From positions 1 to 9,853 of the forward strand of contig QIFJ01000015.1 in the NCBI GenBank assembly GCA_003229755.1: DNA of 9,853 nt, in the 5' to 3' direction. Below the pieces are notes generated by a model, which saw only the letters and a list, made by a program, of their open reading frames with translations, did no database searches and was not told where the DNA came from. How positions within the stretch are numbered: the stretch's first letter is position 1; the number at the start of each line of letters is the position of its first letter. Made by a program: the position numbers and the translations under genes. Source of the DNA: Pseudomonadota bacterium (GTDB taxonomy: Bacteria; BMS3Abin14). Shown piece after piece: positions 1-5,705 of this stretch.

Positions 1-55
1 CCCTGCGGACCGATTTGACCCGCTCAAGATTCTGAGTTTCAACTGCTTTCGCCAT
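1..55 (-). CDS. porB: 2-oxoacid:ferredoxin oxidoreductase beta subunit, N-terminal fragment
   Basis: Only the first 18 codons lie in the window (MAKAVETQNLERVKSVRR); the gene runs off the left edge. The ATG at 55 is preceded by AAAGGAG about 8 bases upstream, so the start is well supported. The sequence itself is too short to identify the family. The assignment comes from position: gamma, delta and alpha subunit genes lie directly upstream in that order, and in this type of operon the thiamin-diphosphate-binding beta subunit usually follows alpha. The gap from the alpha stop is 69 bp with no terminator seen, so it is probably co-transcribed. It could be another gene, but a beta subunit is by far the most likely. 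Confidence 0.6.
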   Translation of the reverse strand, partial: MAKAVETQNLERVKSVRR

Positions 56-124
56 TATATATTCTCCTTTTTCACTTATCAGTCTCTTTATGCGGACTGA
101 CAGGCTAAAGAGTTAACAGACGGG

Positions 125-1318
125 TTAGACTCCATGATCGAAGTTTACCCAGTAGACATACTGTTCGACCTTGCCTGTCCTGGCCGCCTCAGCTAAAACT
201 TTACCCATGTTGTAGAACTCCTCCAGGCTGACAACTTCTCCTCCAAGACCTGCCATGAAGGAGGTTACCGCCGGGGGATTGTCCACATCGTACAGGGCAG
301 CTCTTACCTCGTGGATAAGGTTCCCGCCCTTCATGGCGCCGCCGTAGGATGTGCTCGTCTCGATGCAGCCGACAGCCTTGAACTTGGACAGGCTCTCAGC
401 GATTGCCTCAGTGGGGAAGGGCCTCATGAACCTGAGCTTCACCATACCGGCCTTAACGCCCTTTTCCCGTAGATGGTCGACGGCATAGCGGGCTGTCCTT
501 GCGTGGCCGCCCTGAATAAAGAAAACAAAATCGGCGTCGTCAGTTCTGTACTCATCCAGGAAGGGGCTGTAGTCCCGCCCGAAGATCCTGTTAAAGTCTC
601 CAATGATCTCTTCTATGACCGCCGGTACGTCCAGGAATGCCTGCGCTCTCTGGAGGTCGATGGCCGGGCCCTGGTCCGGATAGATCTGAGGACCATGCGA
701 GATCGGCTTGTTGGGATCAAGGGTATGGGGGTGTTTGTAGGGGGGCAGGAACTCATCCACCTGGGACTGCTCCGGCATTACAACCTTGCCCGGGATGTGT
801 GAAACGAAATAACCATCCTGGCAGCAGAACTGCGGGAGCAGAACCCTTGGGTCCTCGCCTATCCTGTAGTAGATGATCGTGTTGTCGAGAACTTCCTGGG
901 GCGTTTCCGCCCATCCCATTATCCATCCCTGGTCACGGCAGCCCATAACATCCGTGTGCTCGGACCCGAAGTCTCCGGGCGGATCAAGGGCACGGTCAGC
1001 GATGGCCATCTGGCAGGGCAGTCTTCCGCCCGCGGCAGGGGAGTAACACTCCATCGCATAGGCTACACCAACACCCGAGCTACCTGTGTATGCCCTCGCT
1101 CCGGCGGCCGCGGCCCCGTAAGCGATCGATACCTGGGCATGCTCACCCTCACCATGTACGAACTCCGCGTCGAGATCACCGTTGGCTACTAACTTGGAAA
1201 GCTCCATCATGATGCCTGTGTATGGGCGAATCGGGTAAGAAGAGATAACTTCAACTCTCGCCAGCGCTGCGCCATATGCTGCGGCGGAACAGCCGGCCAA
1301 AAACATTTCTTTCGCCAT
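125..1318 (-). CDS. porA: 2-oxoacid (pyruvate-type):ferredoxin oxidoreductase, alpha subunit
   Basis: A 397-residue protein, the usual length for the alpha subunit of four-subunit, cytoplasmic 2-oxoacid:ferredoxin oxidoreductases. These enzymes use thiamin diphosphate and Fe-S clusters to interconvert a 2-oxoacid plus CoA with acyl-CoA, CO2 and reduced ferredoxin. Family signs in the N-terminal pyrimidine-binding domain are SSYPIRPYTG (residues 26-35), the acidic GEGEH (56-60), GSSGVGVAYAME (79-90) and the HTDVMGCRDQGWI stretch (about 121-133). The C-terminal part (about 260-397) resembles the transketolase-C-like domain II. The ATG at 1318 has AGGAGGT 7 bases upstream, and that site overlaps the end of the delta gene, which suggests translational coupling. 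The substrate is uncertain: pyruvate is the default, but the sequence also reminds me of phenylglyoxylate-oxidoreductase-like (PadG) proteins. Confidence 0.88.
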   Translation of the reverse strand: MAKEMFLAGCSAAAYGAALARVEVISSYPIRPYTGIMMELSKLVANGDLDAEFVHGEGEHAQVSIAYGAAAAGARAYTGSSGVGVAYAMECYSPAAGGRLPCQMAIADRALDPPGDFGSEHTDVMGCRDQGWIMGWAETPQEVLDNTIIYYRIGEDPRVLLPQFCCQDGYFVSHIPGKVVMPEQSQVDEFLPPYKHPHTLDPNKPISHGPQIYPDQGPAIDLQRAQAFLDVPAVIEEIIGDFNRIFGRDYSPFLDEYRTDDADFVFFIQGGHARTARYAVDHLREKGVKAGMVKLRFMRPFPTEAIAESLSKFKAVGCIETSTSYGGAMKGGNLIHEVRAALYDVDNPPAVTSFMAGLGGEVVSLEEFYNMGKVLAEAARTGKVEQYVYWVNFDHGV

Positions 1319-1333
1319 TTTAAGTACCTCCTG

Positions 1334-1684
1334 CTAATATGGTTTGTCCAGGCGTACCACACCGCCCTTGAAGTTCAGTTCATTTTCCGTACTGAGGGCA
1401 TCCACTTCGCACTCTGAAACACACACGAGACAGCCCTTGCAGTAATCAGCGTTCCAGACCATTCTCTCTTCCTCTTCATCCAGGTGCCAGGAAGAGTCAG
1501 GGCAATAGATGAAGCAGTTCAGGCAGAGGTTGCACTTCTCGTGGTCAATGATCGGGCGCTCAGTTCGCCAGTTACCGGTTATCATAGCTTTCTGTTCCTT
1601 GACGGGCGCCGGAATGCATGCACCCAGTGGTACCTGCAGGTGCTCAGGAACATTAAACTTTTCGCAATATTTCTTTTTGCTCAT
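1334..1684 (-). CDS. porD: 2-oxoacid:ferredoxin oxidoreductase, delta (2x[4Fe-4S] ferredoxin) subunit
   Basis: A 116-residue ferredoxin-like subunit that passes electrons from the thiamin site to external ferredoxin. Two cysteine motifs are visible: Cys51, 54, 57, 61 followed by Pro (CNLCLNCFIYCP) and Cys82, 85, 88, 92 (CKGCLVCVSEC), each enough to hold one [4Fe-4S] cluster. About 45 residues precede the first motif, typical of the PorD family and longer than a free ferredoxin; Cys7 and Cys23 in this extension are not part of either motif. The ATG at 1684 has AAGGAGA upstream. Gaps are 18 bp from the gamma gene and 15 bp to alpha, so this is firmly inside the oxidoreductase operon. Confidence 0.9.
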   Translation of the reverse strand: MSKKKYCEKFNVPEHLQVPLGACIPAPVKEQKAMITGNWRTERPIIDHEKCNLCLNCFIYCPDSSWHLDEEEERMVWNADYCKGCLVCVSECEVDALSTENELNFKGGVVRLDKPY

Positions 1685-1702
1685 GATCGTCTCCTTCTTG
1701 TT

Positions 1703-2317
1703 TTAGAGGGACTTTACAACAGCTTTCTCATAGCCCTCTTTAACACCTTCTTTATTGGCAGTGACCGCTACGAGACTGTCCAGTGTCAGCCTCTCTGTGG
1801 CCTTGGCTGCTGCGCCAACTAACGGCGCGGACATGCCTGTTCCAACCTCCGCGGCTTCCACGCCACCTTCAGATCCCATGAAATCAATATCTTCCATGGT
1901 GCAGGCCCCGGCTATGCCGGTAGCATCCACACAAACGACCGTCCTCAGAAGATCGCTGTTAGGGATGAACTTGAGGATCTCTTCCGGGGACCTCGTGGTA
2001 TTGACCACCAGGGCTCCGCCTTTTTCCATGCCGTTCAGGATATCTATCCCTTTTACAATTGTGTCGTCCATTACGATGGACAGCTGGGGATTATCGTTCT
2101 CATATTCATATCGCATCTCGATCTCTTCATCGCTGATGCGGGCATACTTTCGCAGAGGAACCCCAACTCTGTCCGGCAGGTCAGCATAGTTATCCCACGC
2201 CTGAACGAACTTGCCGTCCTTGTCCGCTGAATTAGCCAGGAGGAGTGACAGGTGCCGTCCCTCCATGTCCTGGAGCACTCCGCGGGCCCAAATAGTTACT
2301 TCATATACATCGGCCAT
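1703..2317 (-). CDS. porG: 2-oxoacid:ferredoxin oxidoreductase, gamma subunit
   Basis: A 204-residue protein of the catalytic-gamma family, which in fused pyruvate:ferredoxin oxidoreductases corresponds to the central gamma domain. Family signs are the N-terminal EVTIWARG stretch with GVLQ (residues 6-16), GALVVNT (101-107), VDATGIAG (130-137) and the late GMSAPLVGAAAKAT (161-174), which corresponds to the usual NTxMLGAFAKAT region. I place the start at the ATG at 2317 (MADVYEV) rather than an in-frame upstream ATG at 2344, because a textbook AAAGGAGGT lies 7-8 bases before 2317 and the extra residues would be coded through it. The 96-bp gap to the regulator gene upstream contains no terminator and no convincing promoter, so this gene may be read through from the AAA-gntR transcript or have its own weak promoter. 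Confidence 0.88.
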   Translation of the reverse strand: MADVYEVTIWARGVLQDMEGRHLSLLLANSADKDGKFVQAWDNYADLPDRVGVPLRKYARISDEEIEMRYEYENDNPQLSIVMDDTIVKGIDILNGMEKGGALVVNTTRSPEEILKFIPNSDLLRTVVCVDATGIAGACTMEDIDFMGSEGGVEAAEVGTGMSAPLVGAAAKATERLTLDSLVAVTANKEGVKEGYEKAVVKSL

Positions 2318-2413
2318 AATTATTACCTCCTTTGTTGCACACAAGAGTACCGATCTTGATCGTGTCGTAAAAAGCGAAAAATATCATTTTCTCATTCCTC
2401 ACAAAAAATTGGT

Positions 2414-3151
2414 TTAGCTATCTCCCCCCTTTCTGGCCTGATCTTCCCGATTCCTCCTTTCCTTTACTGTAAACAGACCAGTCTCTATATCCTCCAGGTG
2501 CTCGCGCATCAACGTCTCGGCGAGCTCCTTATCGCCTGATTTGATCGCTCTCAATATCTCCCTGTGCCGCACAAGGGATTTTTCCGGCCGTCCCTCGATC
2601 TGGAGGGACTTTTCCCGGCTCTCGGTAAGAGAATCCATAACGGTATCCATAATGCGTATAAGAATGGCGTTCTTTGTAGCCACGGCAAGCTTGTCGTGAA
2701 AAGCCTTGTCCACATTCGTACCCATTTCACCGCTGCTTATCTTCTCCTCCTGGATATTGAGGATCTCCTCCAGTTCCTCGATCTCTTCCGGTGTCGCCCG
2801 CTCCGCGGCCAGGCTTGCTAGTTGGGGCTCAATAAGGCGCCTCATCTCGAAAAGCTCCATCTGACCGTCCTTTTCGGTGAAGATCACGGAAGCTAAAGGG
2901 TCCACCAGATCCTCGATGGGCTGGCGGGCAATATAGGTACCGTCTCCTTGCCGGCTCTCTATAAGTCCCTGGCTCTCGAGGGAGCGCACTGCTTCCCTGA
3001 CCGAGGACCTGCTCACCTTGAAAACCTCTGAAAGCTCTCTTTCCGAGGGAAGCTGATCCCCTGATTTAAGCCTGCCCTGGTCCACCATCTCCTTCACCTT
3101 AGTGACTATCTCCTCGTATACCTTCGTTTTTTTAACCGGCTTGAACATCAT
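2414..3151 (-). CDS. GntR-family transcriptional regulator, FadR/PdhR (FCD) subfamily
   Basis: A 245-residue DNA-binding regulator. Residues 10-75 are a winged helix with the GntR signature (LPSERELSEVF, then VSRSSVREAVRSLESQGLI and the wing GDGTYI). Residues about 95-230 form an all-helical FCD ligand domain with the usual metal-site set Asp148, His152, His196 and His218, suggesting a small carboxylate effector held by a metal. Arg38, Arg48 and Arg52 align with Arg35, Arg45 and Arg49 of E. coli FadR, the residues that read TGGTC-type half-sites. The start at 3151 has only a weak purine-rich site (GGTGGGG); a second ATG at 3148 is equally possible. The gene begins 30 bp after the AAA ATPase gene, so the two form a transcription unit. 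The three palindromes upstream of that ATPase are its likely operators, making it autoregulatory. Repression rather than activation is inferred from operator position. Confidence 0.9.
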   Translation of the reverse strand: MMFKPVKKTKVYEEIVTKVKEMVDQGRLKSGDQLPSERELSEVFKVSRSSVREAVRSLESQGLIESRQGDGTYIARQPIEDLVDPLASVIFTEKDGQMELFEMRRLIEPQLASLAAERATPEEIEELEEILNIQEEKISSGEMGTNVDKAFHDKLAVATKNAILIRIMDTVMDSLTESREKSLQIEGRPEKSLVRHREILRAIKSGDKELAETLMREHLEDIETGLFTVKERRNREDQARKGGDS

Positions 3152-3181
3152 CGCCTACCCCACCGTATCCGCGGTACGGAG

Positions 3182-5356
3182 CTAGTGCTTAACTTGAGAG
3201 GAATCAGCTGATGAGATCGTGTGCTGCGCTGCAGCATCCTCGAAGTGTTTGGATGTGACCACGCAGCCGGAAATATCCGATTCCTGGCCATTCCCAAGAA
3301 ACTCTTCTAACGCCAGCATAACGGCCCTTTTGCACAGAGCCTCAATATCGGCTCCTGTCCATCCCTCGCTTGTAACCGCCAGATTCCCCAGATCCACATC
3401 GGCCTGAAAGGGAAGTGACTGTATATAAGTCTGAAAGATCTCCTCCCTCTCGCCTCTCTGGGGAAGAGGAAATTCTATTATATAATCGAAGCGTCCCGCC
3501 CTGAGCAGGGCCGGCTCCACCAGATCTATCCGATTGGTAGCGGCCACAACTATTACTCCTAAAGAACTGTGGAGCTCATCCAGTTCCCTGAAGAGCTGGC
3601 TGACAATACGCTGGGAGACGTCGCTGGAGTATTCAGCTGATCGGGCGGTGGCGATGGCCTCTATCTCGTCGAAGAACATAATGCACGGTGACGCCTGTTT
3701 GGCCCTCTTGAACACCTCTCGCAGGCCCTTTTCAGACTCCCCTACCCATTTTGACAGCAAAGTGGGCGGGTCCACTGTGAAGAGGGTCAAACCCATCTCA
3801 CCTGCCAGGGCCTTTGCAAGCAGGGTCTTTCCCGTCCCCGATGGTCCCGAGAACATGATGCCCTTCGGGGGCCCCAGCCGAGAGTTAGAAAAAGTGGCCA
3901 TACCCCGCAGGGGCAGCTCCACGATAGATTTTATGTTGCGCTTTATCTCATCCAGCCCGCCCACGTCGCTGAAATTGACGCGGGGCCTCTCGCTGAGAAA
4001 CTCGCGCGTAGAGGTGGGCACGACCCCTTTGAAGGCGTCCAGGAAATCTTCGCGCGTAACCACGATCTGGGCTCCTTCAGGCAGCTTGGGCTTTTCGTCA
4101 AGCTCGAATTTGATCTCAGGAAGTATCCTGCGCAGGGTAACCATACCGGCTTCCTTGCACAGGGCCGCTATGTCGGCTCCGACGTACCCGTGTGTTATCT
4201 CGGCGAGGCGGTCAAGATCAACGTCTGCCGCCAGGGGCATCTTACGGGAGTGGATCTTGAGTATCTGGAGGCGCCCGGCCCGGTTCGGTACTCCTATTGT
4301 GATCTCACGGTCAAAACGCCCTGGCCTTCTAAGGGCCGGATCCACCAGTTCGGGCATGTTTGTGGCGCCAATGATCACAACCTCTCCCCTGGAAACCAGT
4401 CCATCCATGAGGGCAAGCAGCTGGGCGACCACTCTTTTTTCCACATCTCCCAGAACCTGGGCCCTCCTGGGAGCAAGAGCGTCGATCTCATCCAGAAAGA
4501 TAATGCTCGGCGCGTTCCTGCGGGCCTCTTCGAAAACCTCTCTGAGCTTGGCCTCGCTCTCTCCGTAGAACTTGTGGATCACCTCCGGACCGTTGACGTG
4601 TATGAAATGGGCTCTGACCTCGTTGGATATGGTCCTTGCAAGTAGGGTCTTGCCTGTTCCTGGCGGTCCGGACAAAAGAACACCCTGGGGAGGATCTATG
4701 CCCAGGGTGGTAAAAAGATCGGGGAATTTTAATGGAAGCTCTATCATCTCCCTTACAAGGCTGAGCTCCTCTTCCAGGCCCCCGATATCCTCATAAGAGA
4801 CCCGTGTGGTCTTCTCGTGGGTGACATCGGCCGCCTTGAACCGGATCTTAGTGTTTGGTGTTATGCGGAGCACACCCCGAGGGCTGGCGCCGTCTACAAA
4901 GTAGAACTGCGGCCGGGTACCATAGAGGACGAGCTGTACCTTGTCGCCTATTACAATGTGAAGACCTGCGAGCAGTTTGGTGATGTGGGGGATCTCGGAA
5001 TCTTTCGGGATGAGGGATGAACCCTCCAGCGGTGTAAGGAGTATGCTGTCGGCCTGCTGGAATGAAACTTTCTGAACCGTACACCATTCGTCTACAGAGA
5101 CCTTGGCGTTATCCCTGGTAATGCCATCCATCTGGATCAGGTCCTGCCCGGAATATTCGGTGGTTGTCTGTCCAGCTCGGGCAACCGTGGAGCCACGTCC
5201 CGATATAAGAAGAACATCTCCGGGAACCGCCCTTAAGCCTTCCAGATGATCGGCATCCAGTCGAACGACGCCTTTGCCCTCATCCTCTATGAAAGCCTTG
5301 GTGACTCTCAGGGAGATCTCTTCCTTTTTCTCCGCTCTCTGTCTGATTTTAGCCAT
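3182..5356 (-). CDS. Cdc48/VAT-like double-ring AAA+ ATPase (protein unfoldase/segregase)
   Basis: A 724-residue protein with the full layout of archaeal VAT and eukaryotic Cdc48/p97: an N-terminal double-psi-barrel-like domain (about 13-100), a second N subdomain (about 105-175), then AAA rings D1 and D2. D1 has Walker A GPPGTGKT (230-237), Walker B FLDEID (287-292), sensor GATN (330-333) and arginine fingers Arg347/Arg350. D2 has Walker A GPSGTGKT (504-511, Ser for the usual Pro), Walker B FFDEIE (561-566), AATN (605-608) and Arg619/Arg622. Both pore loops carry aromatics (KFYGESE 262-268, KWVGESE 536-542), as in unfolding machines such as VAT; p97 lacks the D1 aromatic. The C terminus (SSQVKH) lacks a proteasome-docking HbYX tail and no protease domain is present. 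Such ATPases thread ATP-dependently and remodel proteins in the cytoplasm. The start has only a weak Shine-Dalgarno. Its substrate is unknown; neighbours suggest a link to the regulator or the oxidoreductase. Confidence 0.92.
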   Translation of the reverse strand: MAKIRQRAEKKEEISLRVTKAFIEDEGKGVVRLDADHLEGLRAVPGDVLLISGRGSTVARAGQTTTEYSGQDLIQMDGITRDNAKVSVDEWCTVQKVSFQQADSILLTPLEGSSLIPKDSEIPHITKLLAGLHIVIGDKVQLVLYGTRPQFYFVDGASPRGVLRITPNTKIRFKAADVTHEKTTRVSYEDIGGLEEELSLVREMIELPLKFPDLFTTLGIDPPQGVLLSGPPGTGKTLLARTISNEVRAHFIHVNGPEVIHKFYGESEAKLREVFEEARRNAPSIIFLDEIDALAPRRAQVLGDVEKRVVAQLLALMDGLVSRGEVVIIGATNMPELVDPALRRPGRFDREITIGVPNRAGRLQILKIHSRKMPLAADVDLDRLAEITHGYVGADIAALCKEAGMVTLRRILPEIKFELDEKPKLPEGAQIVVTREDFLDAFKGVVPTSTREFLSERPRVNFSDVGGLDEIKRNIKSIVELPLRGMATFSNSRLGPPKGIMFSGPSGTGKTLLAKALAGEMGLTLFTVDPPTLLSKWVGESEKGLREVFKRAKQASPCIMFFDEIEAIATARSAEYSSDVSQRIVSQLFRELDELHSSLGVIVVAATNRIDLVEPALLRAGRFDYIIEFPLPQRGEREEIFQTYIQSLPFQADVDLGNLAVTSEGWTGADIEALCKRAVMLALEEFLGNGQESDISGCVVTSKHFEDAAAQHTISSADSSQVKH

Positions 5357-5382
5357 TCGTCTCGAGAAACCTGCCAGTGCGA

Positions 5383-5393
5383 TGGTCAGACCA
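5383..5393. promoter_or_regulatory. FadR/PdhR-type operator, copy 1 (gene-proximal)
   Basis: Perfect palindrome TGGTCAGACCA around one central base, matching the TGGTC-N-GACCA core of FadR operators. It starts 27 bases upstream of the ATPase start codon, inside the predicted transcript leader, where a bound repressor could block elongation or cooperate with the other two sites. The identical block extends to 13 bases (GATGGTCAGACCA). Confidence 0.75.
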
Positions 5394-5417
5394 CCGTGTT
5401 ACAATAGCCAGGTATGA

Positions 5418-5428
5418 TGGTCAGACCA
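5418..5428. promoter_or_regulatory. FadR/PdhR-type operator, copy 2 (middle)
   Basis: The same TGGTCAGACCA palindrome, centred 35 bases from copy 1. On the minus strand the flank reads AATTGGTCTGACCA, close to the PdhR-like AATTGGT half-site. A GATAAT sequence (minus strand, 5433-5438) lies just upstream, so this copy may cover the start of a second promoter. Confidence 0.75.
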
Positions 5429-5504
5429 ATTAATTATCACCACGTACTCATCTTTTATATAAGCATTCTAACAATAGTTATAGCTTGCTTTGGTGATGGC
5501 CTGA

Positions 5505-5515
5505 TGGTCAGACCA
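5505..5515. promoter_or_regulatory. FadR/PdhR-type operator, copy 3 (promoter-overlapping)
   Basis: The same TGGTCAGACCA palindrome, centred 87 bases from copy 2. It begins three bases after the predicted -10 box (5519-5524), so it covers the expected transcription start near 5512. This is the classic position for a repressor that blocks RNA polymerase. Confidence 0.8.
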
Positions 5516-5518
5516 CTT

Positions 5519-5546
5519 ATTTAAATTAAAACGATGTTCTTGTCAA
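5519..5546 (-). promoter_or_regulatory. Sigma70-like promoter for the AAA ATPase-gntR unit
   Basis: On the minus strand a consensus TTGACA (5541-5546) is followed after 16 bases by TTAAAT (5519-5524, 4 of 6 matches to TATAAT). Start of transcription would fall near 5512, inside operator copy 3, giving a leader of roughly 155 bases. The promoter begins directly after the T-run of the pckG terminator. The -35 box is strong evidence; the -10 box is moderate. Confidence 0.65.
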
Positions 5547-5586
5547 TAAAAAAAGAGGGTCCTCCTTTCCGGAGGAGCCCTCTTTT
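5547..5586 (-). terminator. Rho-independent terminator of the pckG unit
   Basis: A hairpin with arms 5551-5565 and 5571-5586 pairs AAAAGAGGG and CCTCC blocks with one bulged base and a 5-base loop (TTTCC). On the minus strand it ends in a run of seven T (5547-5553). The plus strand also has T-rich sequence after the stem (5583-5597), so it could work in both directions, but no plus-strand gene needs it. Confidence 0.9.
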
Positions 5587-5626
5587 AACTTTTTTTCCTT
5601 AAAATCCGCCCAACAGCAAAGCTATA

Positions 5627-5701
5627 TGGGGTCAGGTCCTGCCTTCTTACCTTTTATGGAAGGTTGTTTTACAAAAGGTAAGAAGGCAGGACCTGACCCC
5701 A
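5627..5701. repeat. Perfect 28-bp inverted repeat with 17-base loop (REP/MITE-like element)
   Basis: The arms 5628-5655 and 5673-5700 are exact reverse complements, beginning GGGGTCAGGTCCTGCC and ending CTTACCTTTT; an outer T/A pair (5627/5701) extends it to 29. The 17-base loop spans 5656-5672. It lies four bases after the pckG stop codon and upstream of the terminator, so it would be transcribed in the pckG 3' untranslated region as a very stable hairpin. There is no T-run directly after it, so it is not itself a typical terminator. GGGGTCAGG-type palindromes remind me of dispersed repeats linked to IS200-like REP transposases (RAYTs), but I cannot confirm other copies from this window. No target-site duplication is obvious. 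Confidence 0.85.
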
Positions 5702-5705
5702 CTTC

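Larger units (their letters stand above)
5357..5705. other. 349-bp non-coding control region between pckG and the AAA ATPase gene
   Basis: No gene is supported here. Reading on the minus strand from the pckG stop, it contains the perfect 28-bp inverted repeat (5627-5701), about 40 bp of plain sequence, a strong terminator hairpin (5551-5586), a sigma70-like promoter whose -35 box abuts the terminator (5519-5546), and an A/T-rich leader of about 155 bases with three identical TGGTCAGACCA palindromes. The terminator ends the pckG unit and the promoter opens the AAA-gntR unit. Individual elements are listed separately. Confidence 0.85.

Noticed and set aside
79..112. Competing small stems in the alpha-beta gap (TCAGTC/GACTGA and CTCTTTA/TAAAGAG)
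   Set aside because: Stems of 6-7 bp with 10-15 base loops and no terminator tract; too weak to call an attenuator.
2318..2413. Own promoter or operator for the oxidoreductase genes, including the CGATCTTGATCG palindrome at 2351-2362
   Set aside because: No -35/-10 pair with good spacing and no full TGGTC palindrome; only an isolated ACCAATT half-site. The 12-bp palindrome is short and unmatched elsewhere.
3078..3087. TGGTCCACCA inside gntR as a fourth operator
   Set aside because: Central spacing is one base shorter than in the three matching sites, and it lies within coding sequence where the codons explain it.
3163..3179. Imperfect palindrome CCGTA-TCCGCGG-TACGG between the ATPase stop and the gntR start
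   Set aside because: Only a 5-bp stem, no T-run, and it does not resemble the TGGTC operator; could be chance in GC-rich spacer.
3534..4568. Long plus-strand reading frame (344 codons) opposite the AAA ATPase gene
   Set aside because: Shadow frame antisense to a clearly conserved gene; low-complexity Ser/Arg-rich product, no family features and no ribosome site.
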